Assembly: GCA_021927905.1 (NCBI GenBank) | Contig: BLLK01000038.1 | Location: 1,550,001 to 1,614,000 of the forward strand | Origin: Chaetoceros tenuissimus | Lineage: Eukaryota; Bacillariophyta; Thalassiosirophyceae; Chaetocerotales; Chaetocerotaceae | Reading direction: 5' to 3' | DNA length: 64,000 bases | In this document: positions 20,173 to 30,840 of the stretch, in pieces | Numbering within the stretch: position 1 is the stretch's first letter | How the letters are laid out: every line of letters starts with the position of its first letter | The notes under the pieces: generated by a model | Told to the model about the DNA's origin: nothing | The model's database searches: none | What the model saw: the letters and a program-made list of their open reading frames with translations, nothing else | Translations under genes and position numbers: made by a program

Positions 20173-22148
20173 ATGAAAGTGAGTTTATTTAAGCACTTGA
20201 TGAAACCAAAGATATGCAAGAAAGAGGACTCCAAGCTTCAGGAAGATATCGAAGCAAGAACAGTCGCTTCCGATACGAAATCAACAGAAGATGAACTATC
20301 CGAGAAGCATGTAGAATCAAAAGACTATGGAAAGTATAATGATTTCGAATACGATAGAAAGTTACAGAAGAGAATTCTGCTGAAGGAACTACCAGAGACG
20401 TCGAGAGTTCAATTTTCAGATTTGTCTTGCAAACTGAATGGGCTGGCATTGACTTCTGTCACTTCGTTGGTAATGAGCTTAATATGTGAGAAGAAGCTCC
20501 AAGGTCGATTGACATGTCAGGAATATATCGGATCGCAGTTTGTTCCTGTTTCTAGTCTTTCCTTGAGACAGCGACGTTATACTTTTTGGAAATATGCGTC
20601 AAATCAAACAAGTCCATCTTACGTTGCTGATAGCAATCATATCATTTCTTTCGGCCAAAGTATTGAGGAAAAGATTGAAGTTGTTGTACAAAAGAACGGA
20701 ATACCATCTATATATTCTTTGAAATTTTGTCAATGGCCAGGACGCGATGTGACTCTTGATTGCAAAGCATCCTTACTAGCCCATGGAGTTGTCAATATCA
20801 TTCTAGAAGCTCATGCTAAATATCTTTTATTCGCAAGGCATATTGATATTACTTCATTTGAGTTTGATGAGTTGGGCGAGCAACTACATAGATTTTTGAA
20901 ACAAAAGAAGGAATTTGAGAATGACAATGTGTCTTCCTTCATCGACGTTTGTTTTCACTACACAAACCCAGCGTGTGTAGCATCCATTCGTAGTACTGGC
21001 TTGCGATGCAGTCAGGAGGGAACCTTCGGTCCAGGCGTGTACACTTCTGACAATCCTACGGCGTTTGCTAATAGAGGGAGTGTTGGTCTTATTGTACTAA
21101 GATTGCAGGGCAAAACAACGTCTACTGTGTTTGATAGGTATGGATATAACTATGAGTGTAGGTATGGAAAGAGTCACTTGGAAGAAGGTGTCAACACAGT
21201 CCTTGGTAACAAGAATCAACATAGAGGGGATGATTACAAAGAAGTAGTACTTCAATCTTCGTCACAGTGTGTACCTATTATCATTTTCGATGTACCTAGT
21301 TGTAATATGATAGGTGAAGAATGCATAGACTAATGCGCAAGTCATTACAGACAATGGTTAATCGTTTCCTCGGCCAAGACGAAACTAGAGCCATGATTCA
21401 TAATCATCTAAGTAATGAATCTTCTACACAAAGGCAACATAACAGTCGAAAACAAGTGTTGCGAATGTATAATGCGCAAGATCATCTTACAGATAGATCC
21501 TCAATGGATAAAATATGCAGCTTACCTATACGCAAATACCACTACAAGCACGAGTGCCCCATATGCCTGGACGAGCTCGGATCGAATCCTTCCATCTTGC
21601 GATCTTTGCCTTGTGCTTGTGTACACATCTTCCATCAAGAGTGTATTCAGAAGTCTCTTGAATCGTCACCTCGCTGTCCTACATGTCAAGCATGGGTGAG
21701 AAAACCTCAAGGCAAGTCTCCGAGCGGAACAATGCGTATCACAATCATCCCAGACAAGTGCTCCGGCTACTCCGAAGATACAATTGTCATCCAGTATCAA
21801 ATTAATAGCGGCTTTCAAAAGTCATATCATCCCAACCCTGATGTCCTACATTCTGGGAAGAATGCAACAGCTTATGTACCTAACAATGACGATGGTAAAA
21901 AGCTACTCAAGCGATTGAAGTATGCATTCGAGCATGGACTCACTTTCACGGTTGGGACATCCATGACGACTGGACTACATAATCAGTGCACATGGGCTTC
22001 TATCCATCACAAGACATCCTTGACAGGTGGTACTGAAAAGCATGGATATCCCGATGTCTCGTATTTTCTGAATTGCAATGAGGAGTTAGATGTGCTGGGA
22101 GTACCTCCAGCCGATGATATTCATGGTCGTATCGATCTTATTCGCTGA
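20173..22148 (+). pseudogene. Array gene E: short, split copy (winged helix-ART / RING-DTC)
   Basis: From ATG 20173 the first frame runs to a TAA at 21331-21333. It has a short basic N-terminus (MKVSLFKHLMKPK), an acidic stretch, only the PCI winged helix of the CSN2 part, and the complete ART domain (FHYTNPACVAS, GPGVYTS, YKEVVLQSS). The other frame resumes at an ATG overlapping the stop (TAATG at 21331-21335) with MRKSLQTM and carries an intact RING (CPICLDELG...CPTC) and DTC (SIHHKT, HGYPD) to 22148. Relative to intact paralogues this equals a one-base loss. It could be a pseudogene, or two proteins or re-initiation on one mRNA. The helical repeats are absent rather than mutated. Confidence 0.7.
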
Positions 22149-23134
22149 TCGTCTACCTCTACAGTATAAAAGTATGGTGGATCGCCTCTTGCAAACTGTT
22201 AAGTCTCTCAAAAAAGATTTCCAAGAGGTGTACAATGCTCAAAAGAACGAGGCAAAAAATAAACCATACGATCCAACATCTTGGATGCCATTGGAAGGTC
22301 AATGGGAAGAGACGAATCGTGCCTGCATAGGAAAAGCAACATAAAGATGGCTTTTCAATAGAACGGAATCAGCCGATGTATTTTGTTCCCAGTTCGAGAT
22401 AGATGTCCATATCCCATGCATGAAAACAGAGAGTACGAAGTTTTCTTTTCATCTCGAAGGGAAGTTTCTCCTTCCAGTTTCAACTCCACTCGTAGCTGAC
22501 ATCTTTTGACTCCCTTGAAACTATAGCAGTATTGCTTTCTATAGATGCGGAACTTACGTAATATGGAAAGTAGAGGGGTCTACTTTAATGATATTCAAAT
22601 TTGAAGGAACTTTGTTGTCAGAGAACGATATGAACAGGTCAGTACAAACTTTTGGTCTACTCAAGAACCAATAAGTGTCTATCATAAAGTTGCAAATAAT
22701 GGTGATGTTGAGAAGAATCTAACGGTAACTAGCGATAGCTATCGCTTGATGGTACATGGTCAATTTGCTTAAGGCTTCAAAACATGTATTCCTTTTTCAT
22801 AAATATCTATTTACCTATCTCTTCCATAAGAATATATATTTAAAAAGCCTCGTTCCGAGGAATCGTTTCTTCCTCTTATTCTATTAAGATACCAACACAT
22901 AGTCTTCCTTGGAGAATATAAATGTGCTACCTTTGGCATACAAGACTTTTCAAGTACTATTGATGTTCCAAATGATAAAATTAATATTGTAATTTATATA
23001 ATAATTATATGTAATGAAAATGGATCTTCGACAGTCATCTAAAAACCTCTCAGTTTTATGACAAAGATAAGTACTAGCGAAACATCTCGAAAGACATATG
23101 AAGTCAAGAGAATACAGTTCAATATAGACTGCGA
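22149..23134. other. Intergenic after gene E, with an unidentified coding-like fragment
   Basis: Directly after the stop of E, at 22142-22344, an open frame reads as plausible protein (SMVDRLLQTVKSLKKDF, then YDPTSWMPLEGQWEE) and ends at TAA. I do not recognise it; it may be a captured piece of another gene. The rest is AT-rich with a 16-bp perfect palindrome AGCGATAGCTATCGCT at 22731-22746. No other gene is supported. Confidence 0.35.
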
Positions 23135-24407
23135 TTAGTCAAATACAGTGAGCAACTCATCTCTAGACAATTGGGCATCTTCCAAGTTGGAAACGTCAAT
23201 TGAGGAATTATCACCAAAGGAAATCCATTCCATGAATTCATCATGGTGCACATTTCTTTCACCAGCTCTTTGAACTTCATAATTTACTCCATCGTCCACA
23301 TCCATATTATTCTCGTTCCTGACATTATCGCTTGCAATAATACGGTCAAGATCTGTATCATTCATGCCTCTATCCGAAGTAGAGTGGTTCTCCCCATTGT
23401 TTCCATTAAGATGGGAAAGGTCAAAAGTGAATCCTGCAGATTCAGCAGCTTCTTCATTATTATGAACTGCATCAGCTTCAAGTCTAGTATCCCATTCATT
23501 TGAGATCGCATGAAATACGCCAGCAACATCAGCTTCGAGCCCCCCATTGCCGACAGCTGCACCAGTACTTTCATTGGATTCATCAGCTTCACCATTCCCT
23601 CCCACTGGAGCCACTCCAGCTTCGAGCCCCCTATTGTCTTCATCTTCGTCCATACTTTCATTAGATTCAGTTTGCATAGGATTTTTTGTAAGAACCTTCG
23701 ACGGCAACTTCACGAAATGATTATCTTTGCACAAGGTTAGCATAGCATCAAACACAGCTGGATTCTGTTTATGTCTTTCATAAAAGTTGTGAATCTTCTC
23801 TTGCTTTCTTGTTTCCCCCCTCGTCTGAACCACTTTGAGAAAGAACTTATAGATAGTATTGATCTTCTCGTTAACATCAAGGTTGTCTACATAGACAATC
23901 TCTCTCTGCAAAGACTTCTCAAGTTCAACGAAGGTAGAGATGTATTTCTTTTCCTCTCTCTTTCTGTCTCTAAACAATTGTGCCACTTTCTCCGAACGGA
24001 CTTGGTTGTGAACTTTGTCGATACTCATATTTATCTCATAGTAACGACCTTCATGTTTGACAACAAAGACCTTGCCAAGCTCTAGAAGCTCATCGACCAG
24101 TTTATTCGACATAGCAGTCTTCTCTGTATCGGTCATGCCATCCCATGCTTCATAGCGCTCTTTCATTTTTCTCCTGAGGATGTCGGAGGTTACTTGCCTT
24201 GCTCCCATTTTCCTATTAGAGGTTAACCAAGATTATTAGAGTATGGATGAAATTGTATACTTACACAGTAAAAGATGTCACGTACATATTTCCCCGAGCG
24301 AAGAGAATGTCTCGTTCACTCAGTTGACCTACATGTCCAGTGCCTCCGAGTAAATTCAGTGCTGTCTCGTTGATCTCTAAGATTTTTTCTGCCAAAGATA
24401 GCTTCAT
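23135..24407 (-). CDS. DUF6824-type protein, two exons
   Basis: Exon 1 is 24265-24407 (ATG at 24407), the intron is 24213-24264 (52 bp, GTAAGT...AATAG) and exon 2 is 23135-24212. The joined product is 406 residues. Across the splice it reads ERDILFARGNMYV...RRKMKERYEAW...GRYYEIN...KVAQLFRDRKREEKK, the pattern of the DUF6824 domain (D-[VI]-[LI]-x-x-RG ... F/Y ... RWYE ... EKVGQ-LRD), a family expanded in diatoms and suspected to bind DNA or to be a nuclear regulator. The typical NHPGN motif is not recognisable, so the domain is divergent. The C-terminal half is acidic and Asn-rich, with two imperfect repeats around GGLEA[GD]VA. It interrupts the array between E and F. Confidence 0.65.
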
Positions 24408-25498
24408 ATTTGATTTGATATGCAAGTGAAAGGTTAGTTACGAGTTTTGGTATGGCTATCTAAGAGCAGTCTTTGAATAGAAGAATCTGTTGAACACCTG
24501 CAAATCTCTGATTTGATGTGTAATAAAAGATTCTTCACTTTGTGACCAAAAAGGGTTCGGTTGTGTTCTGTTCCCTGACCAGCTCATGTCTGCACTCGAA
24601 GTTTTGGCGGCAGCTTTGTACTCACGAATCCGATTCTACCCGATGATTGGTATACGTAACTCTTGTGCAAGTAAAACGTGCTTCCTTTTGCAAGCAATTA
24701 TGTGACAGTTTGCAAGTCGAGTTTTGAAATAAAGATATCATTTTACTTATAGGATTGTGTAGTAGTTAGTTATGCAATAGTACAATTTCGTTGCAAATAG
24801 AATAGGAACAGTTTGGAAGTCAAATGAAAGTATTGCTCGTGTTCCACACTCCACACAGCGTTTGTTCAGAAGTCTGAGAATGACTCAATTGACAGTGCTT
24901 TTGACGTCATTTTTATTTTGCCCGACATTGGTACAGAGAACAGATAAAACATGACAAATAAAACTAGAGATAACAAAAGCAGAAAGCATCACATAGAAAC
25001 AAGTAACATAGCACGAAGACCAAAGAGAAAGTTCGCTATTAAATGCTTGCTATATTGCAATATCTGAAAATGAAGTGCGTGCTGAGATAGTTTATGGCGA
25101 CAACTTTTACTCAGTGTTGATTCAAAAATAGCTCTTGCAATCCTCTCCTCATGATGGTTGGAAGATACAGTGCATTTTCATGCCGGTTGGAACGTAGTTC
25201 AAATACATTGATATACATAGTTCAAATACATTCATATTGATGCAAATTTGATAGGTAATGACTAGGTCTGTTTTCTTGATCACCGATACAATATCATAGA
25301 AGGACAATCAATTCTTGCTTTGATTAGGTCATGTGTATTTAAAAGATCCATGATCTGACTTGGAACATTTCGGAACAAGGAGCGCAGCTTCTTCGCACAC
25401 TGTTGAAATAGATGTGTATTGCAAATTTGAAACATAAATAAATGTGATCGAATGAAGCGACTTTACAAGTTCTACATTGACGATTGAAGCTAAACAGC
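24408..25498. other. Intergenic between DUF6824 gene and copy F
   Basis: No gene supported. At 24882-24896 begins GACTCAATTGACAGT, followed by sequence resembling 29837-29900 and the RAD54 5' flank at 37907-38040. The stretch 25150-25490 resembles the 5' flank of gene E. It reads as a junction of duplicated blocks. Confidence 0.5.
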
Positions 25499-27545
25499 AT
25501 GAAGATGAATTTCTTTCGACACTTGTTGAAAACAAAGATACGCAAGAAAGAGGACTCTAAGCTGAATTCGAAGAAAAACAAAGTCCTGTGGTACCATGGA
25601 AACAAAACACTATAGTACAAAGCGATCACAAAATACAGTCTTTTTCTTCGAAGACTCAAAGATGAAGAGAGCCTTGAGGGTTTGGTGCAGGAGCTCTCCA
25701 CATACTTCGGCAACAAAAGTAAAGATTATCTCTCTCATTTCGTCGCCGAGAACGAAATGACTCCTCACGTTCTATTTAATATTGTAGAGATGCAACTTTC
25801 TATCCTGAGAAATGACACTACATCATTCCTCCATATATATGAGGAAAAGAAGATTGAACTTGGTTGTATTTTGTCAGAGTCAATGTATGATATGGGGTCG
25901 ATCCATCAGCATGCTGCGGAACTATACATGACCTCTTCCACTTACGACAAAGCCTGTAGCTCTTTGATCGAAGCTTGCATATGTTGGAAGAAAACAAATG
26001 ACTCCCATGCTCATGTACATTGTGTGAAGTTACTCTATATTGTCAAAATGCTTCTTGGCTCAGCTTCCATACTTGGAGAAGATATCCTTGGAGATGTTTC
26101 ACCTTCGGAATCTCTTCCTGCCATAGCAAAAGTCTTTGAAGCTTTTAGATCTAATAATATTGAAGTCCTCGAGAAATACATGAATGAAGTTGATGAAGAT
26201 TGTGTCGTTATAAAGGAAGGCATTGTCAAGATTCATAGAAAGTTGCAGAAGAGAATTCTGCTGAAGGAACTACCAGAGACGTCGAGAGTTAAGTTATCAG
26301 CATTGTCTTCCAAGCTGAATGATCTAGGATTACCTTCTGTGACTTCTTTGGTAATGAGCTTGATATGTGAGAAGAAGCTTCAAGGTCGATTGACATTTGA
26401 GGAATATATCGGATCACAGTTTGTATCTGTTTCTAATAATTCCTTGAGCTACTGCCGTGATATTTTTTGCAAATACGTATCAAATCAAACAAGTCCATCT
26501 CACGTCGCTGATGGCACACATGTCAATTCCCTCGGTCAAAGTATTGGGGAAAAGATTGAAGTTGTCGCATCTAGCAAGGGATCATCATCTACATTTTCTT
26601 TGAAATTTTGTCAATGGCCTGGACGTGATGTGACTAATGATTGCAAAGCATCCTTGCTAGCGCATGGGGTTGCCAATATTGTCCAAGAAGCTCGTACAAA
26701 GTATCCTTCCTTTGCAAGGCATATTGATATTACTTCCTTTGATTTTGATGAGTTGGGCATGCTTCTCTATAGATTCTTGAAAAAGAAGCAAGAATTTGAG
26801 ATTGACAATGTTCCCTCCTTCATTGACATTGGTTATCACTACACACTGCCAGCATATGCAGCATCCATCCGAAGTTCTGGGTTGCGATGCAGTAACAAGG
26901 CACCTTCGGTCCAGGCGTGTACACCGCTGATAATCCCACCGTGTTTGCTTGTGACTACGGCAATGTTGGTCTCATTGTACTAAGATTGCAAGGCAAAACA
27001 ACTTCCACTGTAATTGATAAATATGGAATGAGTCACTGGGAAGATGGTGTCAACACAGTCCTTGGTAACAAGAATCAAAATAGAGGTGACCATTACAAAG
27101 AAGTAGTGCTTCAATCTTCATCGCAGTGTGTACCAATCATCATATTTGATGCGCCTATCGGTAATAAAATAGGTAAAGAGTGCATAGACTAAATGCGTAA
27201 GTCATTAGAAACAATGCTTAAAAATTTCCTTGACCAAAAAGAAACCAGTCGAACACAAAGGCAATATGATAGTCAAGAGCCATTATTGTCCATGTGCAAC
27301 GCCCCAGATCATCTTATAGAGATGAGTAATACCTCAATGAATGAAATTGGACCTTCATGCAAATACAACTACAAGCACAAATGTCCCATATGCTTAGACA
27401 AGCTTGGATGGAATCCTTATATCTTACGATCTTTGCCTTGTACTTGTGTGCATATCTTTCATCAAGAATGTATTCAAAAGTCTCTTGAAATGTATCCTCG
27501 CTGTCCTACATGTAAAAAATGGGTCAAAGAACCTCAAGGTAAGTC

Positions 27546-28378
27546 TACCTCCAGCACAACGGCGGTTAACCGTTAGGACTTCCTTCAAAAATCGGTAAAA
27601 AAGAGACCCCCTCTGTGCCACTCATTTTCAGGGATTTTTGTGTGAACAAAGAAAAAATTACACGACACCACTTAGTGAATTATATGCCTATGTGAAGTGG
27701 ATCTAGTGCAAAAAATAAAAGGTTTGTTAGAGAACAAATACTGTACATCATTTCAATACACATTCAACAATTAGGTTCCGGCGTTTGTTCCCTAGCAAAC
27801 CCTTTTCTTGATGTAGAAAGAGACCATGGAATATACCCCTTTTTTCAGTATTCATCATTGACTTAACCCAAGCCTAACGCACATGCAACAAACTCAAAAC
27901 ATCTTTACAAAGTGCAGTAGACATATATAATGAAGAGAGTAAAGAAAAGCTGCTCTAGTTTGTATTTCACAAGCTGAGAGCTTGTCTTATGGTAAAAGAA
28001 GCTAGCTACACATGACCTCTAGTGCTACGGATGTGCTTGGAATGAGATAGATATATTTTCTTAATGAATTCGAAGAATTTGTTTCGATTAAGTGTGACAA
28101 TTTGTGAGAAAAAAATGAATGAATACAACCTAATGAGAAATATTCAATATGTAAAGTAAGAAAGTGAAAAACTATTCAAAAGAAAATGAAATCTGAAAGA
28201 AACTTGTGTATTTATGTACGTAGAAGTGTACTTAGAAACTAAGTTGAAACATATCAAGTACGTACACACGAGATCCACAGAGAAACTCTCTTTTTGTGGG
28301 ATTAAATGGTCATTACTTAAGCCTTTTGGTAATTTGATGGGAATCAAATTACGGTTACTGGTCGTGGTGCTGGAGGTA
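27546..28378. mobile_element. Non-autonomous TIR element (MITE-like) in copy F
   Basis: An 833-bp insertion that begins TACCTCCAGCAC and ends GTGCTGGAGGTA; the inverted ends extend imperfectly to about 26 bp (left ...GGTTAACCG, right CGGTTACTGG...). It is flanked by AAGTC at 27541-27545 and 28379-28383, a 5-bp target duplication (6 bp if the boundary shifts by one). Removing it restores the GGTAAGTCTCCGAG codons of the paralogues. No transposase frame is present. The superfamily is not recognised. Confidence 0.8.
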
Positions 28379-28435
28379 AAGTCTCCGAGTGGGACGTATC
28401 ACAGTCATCCCAGACAAGTGCTCAGGCTACTCCGA

Positions 28436-29013
28436 GAATACACCAATGGCCTAGGAATTCGGATTTGTAGAAGAGCTGGTATGATTTGTGTAGAAATTGA
28501 ACGTAAAGGTCATTTTAGGCCATTTTTGAAAATTTTGTCCTTCATGTATTTATTTAGCTCGTATACCGTCTAGTATGTGCCTACGCTCAAAAAGAGATTA
28601 TCCGGTAAATGCCTAGGAATCAAAAATCCCAGGGCGATTCCTAAAATTTAGGAATCGCCTCTATAGCCAATCGAAATATACGGCTATAGAGGGTGATTCC
28701 TAAGGAATCACCCTCTATAGCCGTATATTTCGAACAGATAGTCGTATATTTTTTCACAAAATCATATATTTTGAGTTAATTAGAGTAAAATTTGTATTTT
28801 TGATATATGACCTCGTTTACATTTATATTTTTCTAGGGTCTGTTTCCATTGGTGTATTCCCGCGGAAAACCTCTCGGTATGTGTGGCCAGGAATTTCTCT
28901 CGTTGCACTCGAGAAATTCCTTCGGGAATCCAAGAAATCCCGCTCGTTTCACTCGGGGGATTTCTTGTCGATTCCCGGGGTCCGCCACACATACCTCGAG
29001 TATTTCCTTTAAA
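28436..29013. mobile_element. Composite palindromic/foldback insertion in copy F
   Basis: It interrupts the DTC codons between CTCCGA and AAGATACAATTG. The left part (28436-28859) is bounded by 14-bp inverted ends, GAATACACCAATGG and CCATTGGTGTATTC. The right part (about 28862-29011) is a foldback with outer arms around GGTATGTGTGGC / GCCACACATACC and two inner hairpins. No coding frame. Probably two small elements, one beside or inside the other; no clean target duplication was found. Confidence 0.65.
28672..28732. repeat. 61-bp near-perfect palindrome
   Basis: The arms at 28672-28701 and 28703-28732 are exact 30-base reverse complements around a single central A (core GATTCCTAAGGAATC). A second perfect hairpin, GGCGATTCCTA-n5-TAGGAATCGCC, lies at 28633-28659 and shares the GATTCCTA core. 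Both are within the insertion in copy F. Confidence 0.9.
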
Positions 29014-29378
29014 GATACAATTGTCATCCACTACCAAATTCATAGTGGCTTTCAAAAGTCATATCACCCTAATCCCGATGTCCTACATTCTGGAAAGAAT
29101 ACAACTGCCTACCTACCCAACAATGACGATGGTAAAAAGCTTCTCAAGAGTATGCATTTGAGCATGGACTTACCTTTACGGTTGGGACATCCATGGCCAC
29201 TGGTCTACATGATCAGTGTACATGGGCATCAATACATCACAAGACATCCTTGACAGGTGGTACAGGAAGACATGGGTATCCCGATGCATCGTATTTTCTG
29301 AATTGCAATGAAGAGCTTGATGGGTTGGGAGTACCTCCAGCTGATGAAATTCAAAGTCATATCAATCTTAGTAGCTGA

Positions 29379-30840
29379 TCATCTTCCGATTTAGTCGGAT
29401 AATAATTGTAGTAATGTGTCTTTTGAGTAGAATGGATACAGATTGACAAAGGAATCGACTCATACAACAGATATATTTTGTGTATGTCCTTGTTCCCCAG
29501 CTGAAGGTATTTAGTCACAAGCTAGGTGTGCAACCATCTCTTCTACTACCATATTTTCATGTTTTTATAATTAATTATAATGACATTACGAACTACAATA
29601 CAATTATTTATCAGAGGTGCTAGAATATCCGAAAGGAAATAGAAATACAATAGAAGTCAAAAGGACTTCCACGATGATTAGACTCCACATATTGAACAAG
29701 AAGATATTCCTTTTTCTATAATATTTTTAATGTCAATAGGATAAAGAATAGAAACCCTTTTCGAACTATGTAGAAACAAGCGATGAAGAATTTTCGACAC
29801 TGCTCTATCCAATGACATGAAATACCAAACACGACTGACTCAATTGACAGTACTTTTGACATTATTTATTTGCCCGACATTGGCAGAGAAACAGCAAAAG
29901 CCAACAACAACAGTTTTGTGGTGGAAGAGAAAGCATCAGAGCATCACTATATCTATTGCTACTGCAATATTGAATTTTTACTTAAACCGCTATCGCTTGC
30001 TTAAACCAGAAAACTGACTTCACTACTACAGAGAAAATACAACGACCAGCACGATGCTATGGAATAGTTTTTGATTGAATACTCAGTCAATTGGTCCGTA
30101 CACTATGTTGAAATGTTGAAATTTATAACAGCTTGAAGCAACTGGCTCACGGAGTGAGAATACTCTGGAGCTACAACTCTGTTTCAGCACCTTTTTCACT
30201 ACGTATATATGAACAAATCATAAATGAGGTTCTGAAAATTTTGGCAAAGAATGACCATATCATTTCATCAATCCCCTCACATGAAAAAAAGTCGAGAGGC
30301 CGGGCAGCCACATGAGTTGTGCGCGAATAGACTGTATCTATGTTACATCCATTGCCATCGAAAAAATATCGTCCCTATGAGAAGCTATGGTTTAGGGCAC
30401 ATCTGATCCTGACCCATACTTTTTTCATAAATTGCAACCAGGAGCTAGCTCAACGGGTTGGGTGTACCATTGCTGATCTTCCCAAAGGATTCCTTATATA
30501 TTCAAATATATTCAAGACAAAGCAACACAATAAAGGAGAGGAAAAGGATTTAGGCGTCAATAGATTGTCACATATTTGCGTGGAAAAATCTATTGAACAT
30601 TTGTCTTGCTTCGTCACCTTTTCAGGTCATGCATATGGTGACACGTATCTATCCATGATTTAGCTGAGATCAAATTGGAACAACTACTGAGAAAAGGAAA
30701 AGATACTGAAATTGAACTATTATCATAAAATATCTTTGAGTAATATCCAATAGAAAAATACTGGATTGTATACATTTGGACAAGGTCAAATTTCCTTTCA
30801 AGATTCACAATAAGGCAACTTTACTTTGAAAAAGGAAAAG
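29379..30840. other. Intergenic between copies F and G, holding an eroded array relic
   Basis: No intact gene. 29837-29851 carries GACTCAATTGACAGT followed by TTGCCCGACATTGG, similar to 24882 onward and to the RAD54 upstream region. The stretch 30130-30490 is the relic listed separately. The remainder is AT-rich and featureless. Confidence 0.5.
30130..30492 (+). pseudogene. Heavily deleted relic of an array gene
   Basis: At 30130 the DNA reads AGCTTGAAGCAACTG, then GAGAATAC, TGGAGCT and CAACTCTGTT, the same order as the start of the CSN2-like region in gene H (34787-34850). Further on the codons give PYEKLWFRAHLILTH (compare KLWLHAHVKYSH) and, after a large deletion, INCNQELAQRVG followed by ADLP, matching the end of the DTC domain (NCNEELDGLGVPPAD). 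ART, RING and most of DTC are missing. An old ninth copy. Confidence 0.6.

Larger units (their letters stand above)
25499..29378 (+). pseudogene. Array copy F: pseudogene broken by two insertions
   Basis: It starts like gene E (MKMNFFRHLLKTK, KKEDSKL) and then, from about 25606, switches in frame to sequence nearly identical to copy G (31367 onward), giving a CSN2-like region, a winged helix and an ART domain. Lesions visible against intact paralogues: TGG to TAG at about 25614, a one-base loss near 26900 just before the GPGVYT motif, a TAA at 27190-27192 between ART and RING, an 833-bp insertion at 27546-28378 inside the RING-DTC junction, a small gap beside it, a second insertion from about 28436 to 29013 inside DTC, and a 7-bp loss near 29149. 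RING (27385-27515) and the last part of DTC remain readable. It is clearly non-functional as a full-length gene. Confidence 0.85.

Noticed and set aside
21300-21350. A tiny intron removing the shared stop in E and F (GTGAAG...CTAAT...TTACAG; GTAAAG...CTAAA...CATTAG)
   Set aside because: It would be only 36-37 nt, and in E its removal does not join the two reading frames.
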